DNA of 64,000 nt from Duganella fentianensis (GCF_009857835.1 NZ_WWCL01000001.1:806001-870000); one strand, 5' to 3'; shown: positions 34,676-44,866, counted from the stretch's first letter. Made by a program: numbers and translations. The notes: generated by a model from the sequence alone, not told the origin.

Positions 34676-35314
34676 ATGACCATACGACTGGGCGATATCG
34701 CCCCTGATTTCGAGCAGGACTCTTCCATCGGACCGCTGCGTTTCCATGAGTGGGCAGGCGATTCCTGGGTAGTACTGTTTTCCCATCCGGCCGACTTTAC
34801 GCCGGTCTGCACCACCGAGCTGGGCCTGACGGCCAAGCTGAAACCGGAATTCGACAAGCGCAACGTCAAGGCCATTGCCCTGTCGGTCGATCCGGCCGAG
34901 TCGCACAAGGAGTGGATCGCCGATATCGAAGCGACCCAGAACACGGTCGTGGGCTTCCCCATCATCGCCGATGCGGATCGCAAGGTCTCGACGTTGTACG
35001 ACATGATCCACCCCAACGCTTCCGCTACGGCCACCGTGCGTACGCTGTTCGTGATCGATCCGGCCAAGAAAGTGCGCCTGAACATCACTTACCCGATGAG
35101 CACGGGCCGCAATTTCGATGAAGTGCTGCGCGTAATCGACGCCCTGCAGCTGACGGACGGCTACACGGTGGCCACACCGGGCAACTGGAAAGATGGCGAT
35201 GATGTCATCATTCCACTGACAGTGCAGGATCCGGAAGTGCTGAAGCAGAAGTACCCGAAAGGCTATACGGCGGCCCGTCCTTACCTGCGCGTGACCCCTC
35301 AGCCTAATAAATAA
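34676..35314 (+). CDS. 1-Cys peroxiredoxin (Prx6 type)
   Basis: 212 residues. The peroxidatic cysteine is C45 in FTPVCTTELG, preceded by FSHPADF, and the long C-terminal extension (PGNWKDGDDVIIPLTVQDPE) is typical of the Prx6/AhpC2 class. No resolving cysteine of the 2-Cys type is seen. It lies within the sulfate uptake region, 23 bases after the hydrolase gene. Confidence 0.93.
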   Translation: MTIRLGDIAPDFEQDSSIGPLRFHEWAGDSWVVLFSHPADFTPVCTTELGLTAKLKPEFDKRNVKAIALSVDPAESHKEWIADIEATQNTVVGFPIIADADRKVSTLYDMIHPNASATATVRTLFVIDPAKKVRLNITYPMSTGRNFDEVLRVIDALQLTDGYTVATPGNWKDGDDVIIPLTVQDPEVLKQKYPKGYTAARPYLRVTPQPNK

Positions 35315-35348
35315 CGCATAAGCAAATAAAAACTGCGTTGTTTGGTTC

Positions 35349-35388
35349 TCCCCCAAGAGTCTGTACTCTGCGGTCTACTCTTGGGGGA
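35349..35388 (+). promoter_or_regulatory. 12-bp hairpin covering the ribosome-binding site of the TSUP gene
   Basis: TCCCCCAAGAGT (35349-35360) and ACTCTTGGGGGA (35377-35388) are perfect complements with a 16-base loop. The right arm holds the GGGGGA ribosome site four bases before the ATG at 35393. It would need to be opened for translation. There is no T run, so it is not a plain terminator. Confidence 0.65.
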
Positions 35389-35392
35389 ATGT

Positions 35393-36166
35393 ATGGATTT
35401 GTCGTTTGTCGCATCCGGGTTTGCCGTAGGTCTGCTGGTCGGAATGACGGGCGTGGGCGGTGGCTCGCTGATGACGCCTCTGCTGACGCTGCTGTTCGGG
35501 GTGTCGCCCGCTGTGGCCGTCGGTACCGATCTGGCCTTTGCTTCGCTCACCAAAGGCGTGGGCACCTTCACACACCGCCTGCGCGGCACGGTGCACTGGG
35601 AAATCGTGCGCCGTCTCTGTCTGGGCGCCTTGCCCGCAGCCCTGCTGGCCAGCTATTCCCTCAAGCACTTCGGCAACCTCAACAAGGAAATCGGCCAGAT
35701 CATCCGCTATATGATTGCCGGTTCCGTGCTGCTGACCGTGGTCGCCATCCTGTTCCGCCGCAAAATGCTGGCCTGGATTAATGCCCACCCTGAGCGCCAG
35801 CTGCAGGGCGACAAGCTGGTCTGGGCGACCATCATTTCCGGTGCCGTACTGGGCACGCTCGTGACCATTTCCTCTATCGGTGCCGGTGCCATCGGCGCCA
35901 CGCTGCTGGTGATGCTGTATCCGCGCCTGACGCCCGCTGAAGTGGCAGGCACCGATATCGCCTATGCCGTGCCGCTGACGGCGATCGCTGCCATTGGTCA
36001 CTGGTGGCTGGGCTCGATCGACTGGAGCCTGCTGCTGACCCTGCTGGTAGGCTCCGTGCCCGGCATTACCATAGGTTCGTATGCGGCCCGCGCCGTGCCG
36101 GAACGCCTGCTGCGCGGCCTGCTGGCTTTCACCCTGGTGGCGGTGGCGGCCAAGCTGGTGTCGTGA
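35393..36166 (+). CDS. TSUP/TauE-SafE family anion permease
   Basis: 257-residue membrane protein with two repeats, the first starting FAVGLLVGMTGVGGGSLMTP and the second containing GAVLGTLVTISSIGAGAIGA, the family's Gly-rich signature. Members export sulfite, sulfoacetate or similar anions. Placed between a peroxiredoxin and cysT within the sulfate gene region. The ATG at 35393 is the only start with a ribosome site, which is buried in a hairpin. Confidence 0.88.
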   Translation: MDLSFVASGFAVGLLVGMTGVGGGSLMTPLLTLLFGVSPAVAVGTDLAFASLTKGVGTFTHRLRGTVHWEIVRRLCLGALPAALLASYSLKHFGNLNKEIGQIIRYMIAGSVLLTVVAILFRRKMLAWINAHPERQLQGDKLVWATIISGAVLGTLVTISSIGAGAIGATLLVMLYPRLTPAEVAGTDIAYAVPLTAIAAIGHWWLGSIDWSLLLTLLVGSVPGITIGSYAARAVPERLLRGLLAFTLVAVAAKLVS

Positions 36167-36210
36167 GTCAGAGGCGCTTCGCTATATAGCGGAAACATCT
36201 AATTAAATGA

Positions 36211-36235
36211 TAAAAGCTTCGTTTGGATTATGAAG
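36211..36235 (+). promoter_or_regulatory. Putative CysB/Cbl-type activator site upstream of cysT
   Basis: TAAAAGCTTCGTTT followed by GGATTATGAAG, matching the element upstream of sbp. It lies about 54 bases before the cysT start; a 12-base palindrome CGCTATATAGCG (36180-36191) is just upstream. Confidence 0.6.
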
Positions 36236-36254
36236 CATCAGTGAGAATATGACG

Positions 36255-36281
36255 CCCTTATAGAAGAATTTGTAATAAGGG
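36255..36281 (+). promoter_or_regulatory. Weak inverted repeat overlapping the cysT ribosome site
   Basis: CCCTTAT and ATAAGGG form 7-bp arms with a 13-base loop; the right arm includes part of the AAGGGAG ribosome site for the ATG at 36289. A/T-rich and possibly incidental. Confidence 0.35.
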
Positions 36282-36288
36282 AGCATTT

Positions 36289-37155
36289 ATGTCTGCAGTT
36301 CTCGCTGCGCCCGCACTAGCGAAGCAGGGTGCGCCATTTCGCGTCATGCCGGGCTTCCGGCTGTCACTGGGGTTCACGATCCTGTATCTGACCCTGATCG
36401 TGCTGATACCCCTGTCGGCCGTTTTCCTCAAAACCTTTACGCTGAGCTGGGAGGGTTTCTGGCATGCCGTCACCAACGAGCGTGTGATGGCGTCCTACCG
36501 GCTGACCTTCGGCGCTTCGCTGCTGGGCGCGGCCATCAACGCCGTATTCGGTCTGGTGGTGGCGTGGGTGCTGGTGCGCTACGAATTCCCCGGCAAGCGC
36601 ATCGTCGATGCACTGGTGGACCTGCCATTTGCACTGCCGACGGCCGTCGCCGGTATCACGCTGACAGCGCTGTACTCGGCCAACGGCTGGTTCGGCCGCG
36701 TGCTGGAAGGGCAGTTCGGCCTGAAAGTGGCGTTCACACCCATCGGTGTGGTGATCGCGCTGACCTTTATTGGTCTGCCGTTCGTGGTGCGTACCGTGCA
36801 GCCGGTGCTGGAAGACGCCGAACGCGAACTGGAAGAAGCGGCGGCCAGTCTGGGCGCCAGCGCACTGCAGACTTTTACCCGCGTGGTGTTCCCCACCATC
36901 CTGCCTTCGCTGATGACCGGCTTCGCGCTGGCGTTTGCACGTGCTACCGGCGAATACGGTTCGGTGATTTTCATCGCCGGGAATATGCCCATGATCTCCG
37001 AGATCACGCCGCTGTTCATCATCACCAAGCTGGAACAGTATGACTATGCCGGCGCGACGGCGATTGCCGTGGTGATGCTGGTGGTGTCCTTCCTTATGCT
37101 GCTCAGTATTAATCTGCTGCAGGCCTGGGCACGCGGCAAAGGAGGTAAAGCATGA
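36289..37155 (+). CDS. cysT: Sulfate ABC transporter permease CysT (CysU)
   Basis: 288 residues. [20 protein letters not shown] near the start, [20 protein letters not shown] and the EAA loop [20 protein letters not shown] are diagnostic of CysT permeases. It overlaps cysW by four bases (ATGA) with GGAGG upstream. AAGGGAG precedes its own ATG, within a weak hairpin. Confidence 0.95.
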   Translation: MSAVLAAPALAKQGAPFRVMPGFRLSLGFTILYLTLIVLIPLSAVFLKTFTLSWEGFWHAVTNERVMASYRLTFGASLLGAAINAVFGLVVAWVLVRYEFPGKRIVDALVDLPFALPTAVAGITLTALYSANGWFGRVLEGQFGLKVAFTPIGVVIALTFIGLPFVVRTVQPVLEDAERELEEAAASLGASALQTFTRVVFPTILPSLMTGFALAFARATGEYGSVIFIAGNMPMISEITPLFIITKLEQYDYAGATAIAVVMLVVSFLMLLSINLLQAWARGKGGKA

Positions 37156-38042
37156 GCGCCTTGCCGAATACGCCCGTGCGTCGTGGCGAACTGCCATCGC
37201 CGCCGCAGATACTGGAACCGCGCTGGGTGCGCGCTGTGCTGATCGCCGTTGCGCTGACCTTCCTCACGCTGTTCCTGTTCGTGCCGCTGGTGGCCGTGTT
37301 TGTCGAAGCCTTCCGCAAAGGCTGGGATGCCTACGCGGCGGCCATCGTGGAAGAAGATGCGCTGGCAGCGATCAAACTGACCTTGCTGACGGCCGTGATC
37401 GCCGTGCCACTGAATCTGGTGTTCGGTGTGGCGGCATCGTGGTGTATCGCCAAATTCGATTTCCGCGGCAAGAGCATACTGCTGACGCTGATCGATCTGC
37501 CGTTCTCCGTTTCGCCGGTGATTTCGGGCCTGATCTACGTGCTGCTGTTTGGCGCGCAGGGCTGGTTCGGCCCATGGCTGCAGGAACACGAGATCAAGAT
37601 TCTGTTTGCCGTACCGGGCATCGTGCTGGCGACCATTTTCGTCACCTTCCCGTTCGTGGCGCGCGAACTGATTCCGCTGATGCAGGCACAGGGCAGCGAG
37701 GAAGAAGAAGCGGCCATCGTACTCGGTGCTTCGGGCTGGGATACCTTCCGCCGTGTCACGCTGCCGAATATCAAATGGGGCCTGCTGTATGGCGTGATTC
37801 TGTGTAACGCCCGCGCCATGGGCGAGTTTGGCGCCGTGTCGGTAGTGTCCGGCCACATTCGCGGCGAGACCAACACCATTCCGCTGCAGGTAGAGATTCT
37901 CTACAACGAATATAACTTTGCTGCCGCCTTTGCCGTGGCCTCCTTGCTGGCGCTGCTGGCACTGGTCACGCTGGCACTGAAAACCTTTGTCGCCTGGCGC
38001 CTGAATGAAAACCGCGCCGACGATGTTCGCCCTATGGAGTAA
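37152..38042 (+). CDS. cysW: Sulfate ABC transporter permease CysW
   Basis: 296 residues: [20 protein letters not shown] and [20 protein letters not shown] (EAA loop) mark CysW. A strong GGAGG site in the end of cysT serves its ATG, and the two stop/start codons overlap as ATGA. With CysT it forms the membrane channel. Confidence 0.95.
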   Translation: MSALPNTPVRRGELPSPPQILEPRWVRAVLIAVALTFLTLFLFVPLVAVFVEAFRKGWDAYAAAIVEEDALAAIKLTLLTAVIAVPLNLVFGVAASWCIAKFDFRGKSILLTLIDLPFSVSPVISGLIYVLLFGAQGWFGPWLQEHEIKILFAVPGIVLATIFVTFPFVARELIPLMQAQGSEEEEAAIVLGASGWDTFRRVTLPNIKWGLLYGVILCNARAMGEFGAVSVVSGHIRGETNTIPLQVEILYNEYNFAAAFAVASLLALLALVTLALKTFVAWRLNENRADDVRPME

Positions 38043-38044
38043 TC

Positions 38045-39115
38045 ATGACGATCGAAGTTAAAAATATCCACAAGCGTTTTGGCGAATTCACTGCCCTGAA
38101 CAATGTGTCGCTGGATTTTCCGAACGGCGAACTGACCGCGCTGCTGGGCCCATCGGGCTGCGGCAAGACCACGCTGCTGCGTATCATCGCCGGCCTCGAG
38201 CATCCCGATTCCGGTCAGGTGCTGCTCGATGCGGAAGACGCTTCGCAGCGCCATGTGCGCGAGCGTCAGGTGGGTTTCGTGTTCCAGCACTATGCGCTGT
38301 TCAAGCACATGACGGTGTTCGAGAACGTGGCTTTTGGCCTGCGTGTGAAACCACGCGCCCAGCGTCCATCGGAAGCGCAGATACGCGACAAGGTTAAGCA
38401 GCTGCTGGAGCTGGTGCAGCTGGACTGGCTGGCCGACCGTTATCCGCCGCAGCTGTCCGGTGGCCAGCGTCAGCGTATCGCGCTGGCGCGCGCACTGGCG
38501 GTGGAACCGCGCGTGCTGCTGCTGGATGAGCCGTTCGGCGCGCTCGATGCCAAGGTGCGCAAGGAGTTGCGCCGCTGGCTGCGCCGTCTGCACGACGAAC
38601 TGCATGTGACCTCGATCTTTGTCACCCACGATCAGGAAGAAGCGCTGGAAGTGGCCGATCAGGTCGTGCTGATGAATAAAGGACAGGTGGAGCAGATCGG
38701 CACGCCCGATCAGGTCTACAACCATCCGGCTTCGCCGTTCGTGTACAGCTTCCTCGGCAATGTGAACATGTTCCATGGCCGCGTGCAGGATGGCGTGCTG
38801 GCCAGCGGTGACGCCAGCTTTGCCGTGCCCGGGCAGGCCGGTAATGCCGGCAAGGGCACCGCTTATGTGCGTCCGCATGATCTGGAAATCGAACGCTATA
38901 CGCCCGGTGCCGAAGGCATCGTGGTCAAGCTGCTGCGCGGCCATGCCATCGGCCCGCTGGCGCAGCTGGAACTGGAGCGCGCCGATACGGGGGAGCTGAT
39001 CGAAGCCGTACTGGGTAACGAGCGTTATAGCGCGCTGCAGTTACGCGAAGGTGAAACGCTGGTGGTGCGGCCCAAGCGCTTGCAGGTGTTCGTTGATGCG
39101 GGAGTGGCGATATGA
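38045..39115 (+). CDS. cysA: Sulfate ABC transporter ATPase CysA
   Basis: 356 residues: Walker [13 protein letters not shown], signature [16 protein letters not shown], Walker [13 protein letters not shown], followed by a C-terminal TOBE-like regulatory domain ([14 protein letters not shown]). It starts two bases after the cysW stop and overlaps the regulator gene by four bases. Confidence 0.96.
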   Translation: MTIEVKNIHKRFGEFTALNNVSLDFPNGELTALLGPSGCGKTTLLRIIAGLEHPDSGQVLLDAEDASQRHVRERQVGFVFQHYALFKHMTVFENVAFGLRVKPRAQRPSEAQIRDKVKQLLELVQLDWLADRYPPQLSGGQRQRIALARALAVEPRVLLLDEPFGALDAKVRKELRRWLRRLHDELHVTSIFVTHDQEEALEVADQVVLMNKGQVEQIGTPDQVYNHPASPFVYSFLGNVNMFHGRVQDGVLASGDASFAVPGQAGNAGKGTAYVRPHDLEIERYTPGAEGIVVKLLRGHAIGPLAQLELERADTGELIEAVLGNERYSALQLREGETLVVRPKRLQVFVDAGVAI

Positions 39116-40047
39116 ATTTCCAACAATTGCGTTCCATTCGCGAAGCAGCGCGGCGCGGCTATAACCTGACGGAAGTGGCGAATGCGCTGTTTACTTCGCA
39201 ACCCGGTGTGAGCCGCCAGATCCGCGAGCTGGAAGATGAACTCGGTGTGGTGATCTTCGAGCGTAATGGCAAACGCCTGACGGGCATGACGGAGCCGGGC
39301 AAAGGCATCCTGAAGATTATCGACCGTTTGCTGATCGAAGCGGAAAATCTGCAGCAGGCCAGCCTGGAATATACGGGCCAGCAGAGCGGCACACTGAGCG
39401 TGGCCGCCACCCACACGCAGGCACGTTATGCGCTGCCGAAAGTGGTACAGAGCTTCCGCACGGCCTATCCTGATGTGCGTATCGCCTTGCAGCAGAGCGC
39501 ACCGGAACACATCGCCGAATGGATTTTGTCGGGCAAGACGGATATCGGCATCGCTACCGAGGGCCTGTCGCAGTTCCCGGATCTGGTGTCCTTCCCTTGC
39601 TACCGCTGGAGCCATTTGATCGTGGTGCCGGATGGCCACCCGCTGCTGACGCGCAGCCCGATCCGGCTGGAAGATCTGGCCGAGTTCCCGCTGATTACCT
39701 ACGACGTCGGTTTCACCGGGCGTGGCCATATCGATGCGGCGTTCGCACAGGCGGGAGTGAAGCCTGATATCGTGCTGACAGCGATGGATTCGGACGTGAT
39801 CAAGCAGTACGTGGCGCTGGGCCTGGGTGTGGGCATCGTTGCCTCGATGGCTTTCGATCATGGCCGTGACAAGGGTATGCGTGCAGTGGAAGCCTCGCAC
39901 CTGTTCGCGCAGAACACCACGCGGCTGGCGGTGCGCCGTGGCGCCTATCTGCGCTCCTATGCCTATCACTTCATCCAGCAGTTTGCGCCCGATCTGACCC
40001 GCGCCGATATCGACGCGGCGCTCAATGGTGGCGAGCTTGCCGCATAG
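39112..40047 (+). CDS. cbl: CysB/Cbl-type LysR regulator of sulfur assimilation
   Basis: 311 residues. [20 protein letters not shown] and [17 protein letters not shown] are the CysB-family winged helix, distinct from generic LysR proteins; TEPGKGIL and the following effector domain match CysB/Cbl. Translationally coupled to cysA by an ATGA overlap. It likely activates this operon and sbp; the shared motif upstream of both is a candidate site. CysB and Cbl cannot be told apart safely here. Confidence 0.88.
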   Translation: MNFQQLRSIREAARRGYNLTEVANALFTSQPGVSRQIRELEDELGVVIFERNGKRLTGMTEPGKGILKIIDRLLIEAENLQQASLEYTGQQSGTLSVAATHTQARYALPKVVQSFRTAYPDVRIALQQSAPEHIAEWILSGKTDIGIATEGLSQFPDLVSFPCYRWSHLIVVPDGHPLLTRSPIRLEDLAEFPLITYDVGFTGRGHIDAAFAQAGVKPDIVLTAMDSDVIKQYVALGLGVGIVASMAFDHGRDKGMRAVEASHLFAQNTTRLAVRRGAYLRSYAYHFIQQFAPDLTRADIDAALNGGELAA

Positions 40048-40122
40048 CGTGGCAGGCATCTCCGACCCCTTGCACCCCATGCAAGTACGCTAGCGCCGAC
40101 AGCAAATTGCGGCGATGAATGT

Positions 40123-40164
40123 AAAAAAGCCGGCAAGCAGGGAAATCCCGCTTGCCGGCTTTTT
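40123..40164. terminator. Bidirectional terminator between cbl and a TonB receptor
   Basis: GCCGGCAAGC pairs with GCTTGCCGGC, with an inner GGG/CCC and one bulged A, flanked by A and T runs. Serves both convergent genes. Confidence 0.9.
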
Positions 40165-40176
40165 GACGTCTAAGGC

Positions 40177-42537
40177 TTACCAGTTGTAGGCTGCCTTGGC
40201 GTAGTAGTAGCGGCCATTGAAGCCGTTCGGTGCAAAGCCGCTATACGGGTTGATACCGTTGTTGTTCAGGTTACCGGCCGAAGTAACCTGATCCGGATAG
40301 CGGTTGGTGACGTTATCGATACCCGCGCTCAGACGCCAGTTCTTGTTCAGCTTCACGCTGGTCGACAGATCGAGCACCCATTGCGGATCATAGGTCTGAT
40401 CCAGCGTGGCGTTGTTCTGCGGGACCGTGAAGCTGCCGTAGCGGGTAACCACGCCACGCGCCGACCATGCACCCCAGTTGGCATCTGTGGCCAGACTCAG
40501 TTTGTCCTTAGGCGAGCCCACCGTCAGACGGTTGATGGTCTGGCGATCGATCAGCGTCAGGTTGTTAGCCGTGAGGATAGCCGGATTGGCGTTCACATGC
40601 TCGAGCGAGTTCTTGTTGTGGTTGTAGGCCAGCGTGAAATCGTAGCGGCCGGCGCTAGCCAGATCGAGACGATAGGAGCTGACCACATCCACGCCCGTGG
40701 TGCGGGTATCGATGGCGTTGGTGAAGTAGCGGCCAGCGCCCACCAGTATGTTCTGCTTGGCCAGCGCCGCTTGCAGCGCAGGCGACAGCGTCATATTGGC
40801 CGACAGGGCGATGCGGTCATCGATGTCGATGCGGTAGGCATCCACCGTGGTGCTCCAGTTACTGAGCGGGGAGAACTGCAAACCGAGGCTGTAGTTACGG
40901 GCTTTCTCGGCTTTCAGGGGAGTCGCTCCCAGCGCTGCGGCGGCAGCGCTACCCACGGCGAATGTTCCGGTCTCGATAGGCGTATTGACGCCGTTGACCA
41001 CCGAGAAGTTGGTGGTGGTGATGGTGTAGAACTGCTGCGCCAGCGATGGCGCGCGGAAGCCCGAGGAAGCCGTGCCGCGCAGCGAGAATGCTTCGCTGAA
41101 GGCGTAGCGCGCCGAACCTTTGGCCGAAGTGGTGCTGCCGAAATCGCTATAGCGTTCGTGGCGCAGCGCGGCCGAAGTGGAGAACTGGCGCGAGACGTCG
41201 GCTTCCAGATTCAGGTAGACCGATTCGTTGTGGCGGCTGTTGCGGCCTGCATTGACGGGGCGGAAACCGGAGAAACCTTGTGCGCCCGTGCCGATGTAGG
41301 AAGCTTCGTCGCCAGCGCCGATCTCGTAGCTTTCGTGGCGTGCTTCGGCACCTACGGCCACTGTCAGCGGGCCGCTGAAGGCGGCCACCGGATATTCGCG
41401 CGCCAGATCCACATTGAACAGCTGCTGGGTGTTGAGCAGCTTGCCGGCGTAGAAGTGGGTAGGGCTGGCCGCACCCAGAGTCTGATTGACGGTGTGATCC
41501 AGGTCGAGCTGGAATTCATTGCGGCCGTAGTTCAGGCTGACGTCCCAGCGCCATCCCGATGCTTCGCCGCGCAGGCCAGTGACCAGCGAGGTATCCTGCG
41601 ATTCGCTGTTCTCCAGCGGCAGGAAGCCTTCCGGATACAGCGGCGTACGCTGGGCCGTGCCGTTGAGGGCAGTGCGCCAGGTGGCAGCAGCCGAGGTATT
41701 GCGCTGGCCATAGTTGGCGAAGGCGTACCAGTCGATATCGTCGTTGACGCGGTACTGGCTGTTGACGAAGACGCTGCGCGGACGGGTTTCCGGATCGCCG
41801 AAGCGCTGATTGACTTTGCCGTAGCGTGGTTCGGCCGGATTGCGGAAATCGGCACCGGCGCGGTTGGTCGGATCGCGGTCGGCTGCTTCCAGTGCGACCC
41901 GTACCCAGCCCTGATCACCAAGGCTAAAGCCGGTGGAGCCGCGCACGGTCAGCTGCTTGCCGTCGCGCTTCTGGTACTCGCCCACGCCCACTTCAGCATC
42001 GCCACCACCAGCGCCTTTTTTCAGAATGATGTTGATCACACCGGCAATCGCATCCGAGCCATACTGGGCAGCGGCGCCATCGCGCAGCACTTCAATGTGG
42101 TCGATGGCGGACAGGGGGATCGCATTCAGATCGACCGGGGCCGAACCGCGGCCCTGCGTGCCGTTGACGTTGACTACGGCGGAGCTATGGCGGCGCTTGC
42201 CGTTTACCAGTACCAGCGTCTGGTCGGGCGACAGGCCGCGCAGCTGGGCCGGACGAACTGCATCGCTGGCATCGGCGCCGGACGGACGGGGGAAGTTCAT
42301 CGATGGCAGCAGGCGCCCCAGCACGGTGGCCAGTTCGGTCGAGCCGCTGGCCTGCAGTTCGCGTGCGCCGATGATGTCGATCGGCGATTCGGAATCCACG
42401 GTGCGGCGGTTCTTGGCGTAGGTGCCCGTGACGACGACGGATTGCAGTTCACCTTCAGCCGGCAGTTGCTGGGCGAAGGCAGGAATGACGATGGTGGAAA
42501 TCAGGCTGCTTAACAGCAGGGGACGGCGGATGCGCAT
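40177..42537 (-). CDS. TonB-dependent outer-membrane receptor
   Basis: 786 residues: signal peptide (MRIRRPLLLSSLISTIVIPA then FAQ), a plug domain with VVVTGTYAKNRRTVDSESP and VEVLRDG-type IDHIEVLRDGAAAQYGSDA, then a 22-strand barrel ending in an aromatic residue (YYAKAAYNW). The TonB box would be near ELQSVVVTG. It resembles the receptors with a SPIDIIGARELQASG plug; the substrate is unknown. No regulator or transporter partner lies alongside. Confidence 0.9.
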   Translation of the reverse strand: MRIRRPLLLSSLISTIVIPAFAQQLPAEGELQSVVVTGTYAKNRRTVDSESPIDIIGARELQASGSTELATVLGRLLPSMNFPRPSGADASDAVRPAQLRGLSPDQTLVLVNGKRRHSSAVVNVNGTQGRGSAPVDLNAIPLSAIDHIEVLRDGAAAQYGSDAIAGVINIILKKGAGGGDAEVGVGEYQKRDGKQLTVRGSTGFSLGDQGWVRVALEAADRDPTNRAGADFRNPAEPRYGKVNQRFGDPETRPRSVFVNSQYRVNDDIDWYAFANYGQRNTSAAATWRTALNGTAQRTPLYPEGFLPLENSESQDTSLVTGLRGEASGWRWDVSLNYGRNEFQLDLDHTVNQTLGAASPTHFYAGKLLNTQQLFNVDLAREYPVAAFSGPLTVAVGAEARHESYEIGAGDEASYIGTGAQGFSGFRPVNAGRNSRHNESVYLNLEADVSRQFSTSAALRHERYSDFGSTTSAKGSARYAFSEAFSLRGTASSGFRAPSLAQQFYTITTTNFSVVNGVNTPIETGTFAVGSAAAAALGATPLKAEKARNYSLGLQFSPLSNWSTTVDAYRIDIDDRIALSANMTLSPALQAALAKQNILVGAGRYFTNAIDTRTTGVDVVSSYRLDLASAGRYDFTLAYNHNKNSLEHVNANPAILTANNLTLIDRQTINRLTVGSPKDKLSLATDANWGAWSARGVVTRYGSFTVPQNNATLDQTYDPQWVLDLSTSVKLNKNWRLSAGIDNVTNRYPDQVTSAGNLNNNGINPYSGFAPNGFNGRYYYAKAAYNW

Positions 42538-42649
42538 GAGACGAACTTTCTACGTTGAGGATGAAGAAAATCTTACCAGTGTGCTAGCGGATTGCCCACG
42601 AATGGATATGTCTAATGATATGCAAGTTTTGGATATCGTGCAGAACAAT

Positions 42650-42682
42650 GCCCTGTTTTCTGTTGGTGGCAGAGAACAGGGC
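42650..42682 (-). terminator. Hairpin downstream of tas
   Basis: A 12-bp stem with one G-U pair (GCCCTGTTTTCT with AGAGAACAGGGC) and a 9-base loop. Only a weak T-rich stretch follows in the minus direction. Confidence 0.5.
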
Positions 42683-42711
42683 GCGCTCGATACGGGTAAT
42701 ACGGACCGCGT

Positions 42712-43758
42712 TTACTGGCCCGGATTGGTGATGCTGGCGTGGATGGCATCCACCGCCGCAATGACGTCGGCTGGTAATTTGATCTGGTAGGCGTCGATGT
42801 TCTGCCTGAGCTGATCGAGATTGGTGGCGCCGATGATGGTGGAAGCGACAAACCAGCGCGAGTAGCACCACGCCAGTGCCAGCTGGGTAGGTGTGAGGCC
42901 GTTGTCGCGTGCCAGTTTAGCGTAGCGGCCTACGGCTTCCAGCACGGATGGACGCAGGTAGCGCGGGCTCCACGTGGGCGGGAAGATGGTCAGGCGGCCA
43001 TGGGCTTGCGGGTTGTCGTGGTACTTGGCCGTGAGCTGGCCGAACGCCAGCGGGCTGTAGGCCAGCAGGCTGACCTGCTCGCGGAAGCAGGTTTCGTCCA
43101 GCAGGCTGGTTTCGAAATGGCGCGCCGTCAGGTTGTACAGGTTCTGGATGGTGGCGATGCGCGGCAAGCCTTTCATCTCGGACTGCTTGATGAATTCGCT
43201 CACGCCCCAGCACGATTCGTTGGAGACGCCGATCGCACCGATCTTGCCTTCCTTGATCAGATCACCCAGTGCGGCTAGTGTTTCTTCGATGGCCACGTGC
43301 TTACGCTCGTTATCGGGTTTGAACACGCTGGCGCCAAAGATAGGCACGTTACGGCTAGGCCAGTGCAATTGGTATAAATCGATATGGTCGGTCTGCAGGC
43401 GCTGCAAGCTGGTTTCCACGGCCGCGCGCAGATTGGCGGCATCGAAGTTCTGCTTGCCGCCGCGTACCCATGTCATCTGCTTGTTCGGGCCGGCCGCCTT
43501 GGTCGCCAGCACCACCCTGCTGCGTGCCCCCGTTTTTTTCAGCCACGTGCCGATATAGCGTTCGGTTGAACCCTGCGTGGCGGCACTAGGCATGACGGGA
43601 TACATCTCCGCTGTGTCGATGAAGTTGATGCCGCGTTCGAGCGCGTAATCGAGCTGGCTGTGCGCTTCGGCTTCCGTGTTCTGTTCGCCAAAGGTCATGG
43701 TGCCCAGGCAGATGCGGCTAACTTCAAGGGCGCTCTGGCCCAGTTGTACTTTGTCCAT
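42712..43758 (-). CDS. tas: NADP(H)-dependent aldo-keto reductase, Tas-like
   Basis: 348 residues. GTMTFGEQNTEAEAHSQLDY, then FIDTAEMYPVMP with the catalytic Asp/Tyr, GRSNESCWGVSEF-like IGVSNESCWG, and a C-terminal cofactor region (WCYSRWFVASTIIGATNL). This order and length match E. coli Tas. The start MDKVQLGQSALEVS at 43758 has AAGGA upstream; 20 further codons upstream to 43818 are rejected. 26 bases separate it from the pyrD stop. Confidence 0.88.
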   Translation of the reverse strand: MDKVQLGQSALEVSRICLGTMTFGEQNTEAEAHSQLDYALERGINFIDTAEMYPVMPSAATQGSTERYIGTWLKKTGARSRVVLATKAAGPNKQMTWVRGGKQNFDAANLRAAVETSLQRLQTDHIDLYQLHWPSRNVPIFGASVFKPDNERKHVAIEETLAALGDLIKEGKIGAIGVSNESCWGVSEFIKQSEMKGLPRIATIQNLYNLTARHFETSLLDETCFREQVSLLAYSPLAFGQLTAKYHDNPQAHGRLTIFPPTWSPRYLRPSVLEAVGRYAKLARDNGLTPTQLALAWCYSRWFVASTIIGATNLDQLRQNIDAYQIKLPADVIAAVDAIHASITNPGQ

Positions 43759-43784
43759 GCTATTCCTTATCGGGTGCGGTGGGC

Positions 43785-44831
43785 TCAGGCTTGGCGCTGG
43801 CGCAGCGCATCGGCGCAATCGCGCACCAGTGCCGGACCGGCGTAAATCAGACCGCTATACAGCTGCACCAGCTGTGCGCCACAGGCGATTTTGGCCTTGG
43901 CATCTGCGCCGCGCATGATGCCGCCTACGCCGATAATCGGCAGCGCATCGCCCAGTTCCGCTTTCAGCAGACGGATGACGGTGTTCGAAAATTCGAACAC
44001 GGGCGCGCCGGACAGGCCACCCGTTTCGGCGCCGTGCAGCATGCCCGTCACGGCATCGCGGTTGAGCGTGGTGTTGGTCGCGATTACGCCATCGATGCGG
44101 TGGCGGATCAGCGCATCGGCGATGTTTTTCACCTGTTCGCCATCCATGTCCGGTGCGATTTTCAGGGCCAGCGGTACATAGCGCTTGTGCTGGTCGGCCA
44201 GACGCGACTGGGCGTCTTTCAGCTGGCCGAGCAGGCCATCGAGTTCCGAGCCACCCTGCAACTGGCGCAGGTTCTTGGTGTTGGGCGAGGAAATGTTCAC
44301 CGTCACATAGCTGGCGTAAGGGTAGACTTTTTCCAGACAGTGCAGGTAGTCGTCAGCCGCGCGTTCGATCGGCGTGTCGGCGTTCTTGCCGATGTTCAGC
44401 CCCAGTATGCCCAGTTTGTCCTGATAGAAGCGCGACGACTGTACGTTGGCCACGAAGGCATCCACACCGCCATTGTTGAAGCCCATGCGGTTGATGATGC
44501 CTTGCGCGGCCGGCAGGCGGAAGATGCGTGGCTTGGGGTTGCCCGGCTGCGGGCGCGGCGTCACGGTACCCACTTCGATGGAGCCGAAGCCCAGTGCAGC
44601 CAGCCCGTCGATGTAGGCGCCATCCTTGTCCAGACCGGCGGCAAGGCCGACCGGATTGTTAAACGTCAGCCCCATCACCGTGCGCGGATCGGCCGCTGGT
44701 TTGCTGATCAAAGAGGTCAGGCCCAGTGCGTGGGCGCGTTTCAGGGCAGGCAGGGTGAAGTTGTGGGCTGCTTCCGGATCCATGGAAAACAGCAGGGGAC
44801 GGGTAAGCGAATACAGGGAATGTGCGGACAT
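43785..44831 (-). CDS. pyrD: Dihydroorotate dehydrogenase (quinone), class 2
   Basis: 348 residues. Membrane-associated FMN enzyme of pyrimidine synthesis. [28 protein letters not shown] with the catalytic Ser of class 2, and [20 protein letters not shown] are diagnostic. Its amphipathic N-terminus ([18 protein letters not shown]) inserts at the membrane. The ATG at 44831 is preferred because upstream codons lack homology-type sequence. Confidence 0.95.
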   Translation of the reverse strand: MSAHSLYSLTRPLLFSMDPEAAHNFTLPALKRAHALGLTSLISKPAADPRTVMGLTFNNPVGLAAGLDKDGAYIDGLAALGFGSIEVGTVTPRPQPGNPKPRIFRLPAAQGIINRMGFNNGGVDAFVANVQSSRFYQDKLGILGLNIGKNADTPIERAADDYLHCLEKVYPYASYVTVNISSPNTKNLRQLQGGSELDGLLGQLKDAQSRLADQHKRYVPLALKIAPDMDGEQVKNIADALIRHRIDGVIATNTTLNRDAVTGMLHGAETGGLSGAPVFEFSNTVIRLLKAELGDALPIIGVGGIMRGADAKAKIACGAQLVQLYSGLIYAGPALVRDCADALRQRQA

Positions 44832-44866
44832 GGGCAGGGCTCGGTTGATGTTTAGCCCGTATTTTA

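Noticed and set aside
40381..42513. A 710-codon plus-strand open frame opposite the TonB receptor
   Set aside because: No motifs and wholly inside a well-supported receptor gene.
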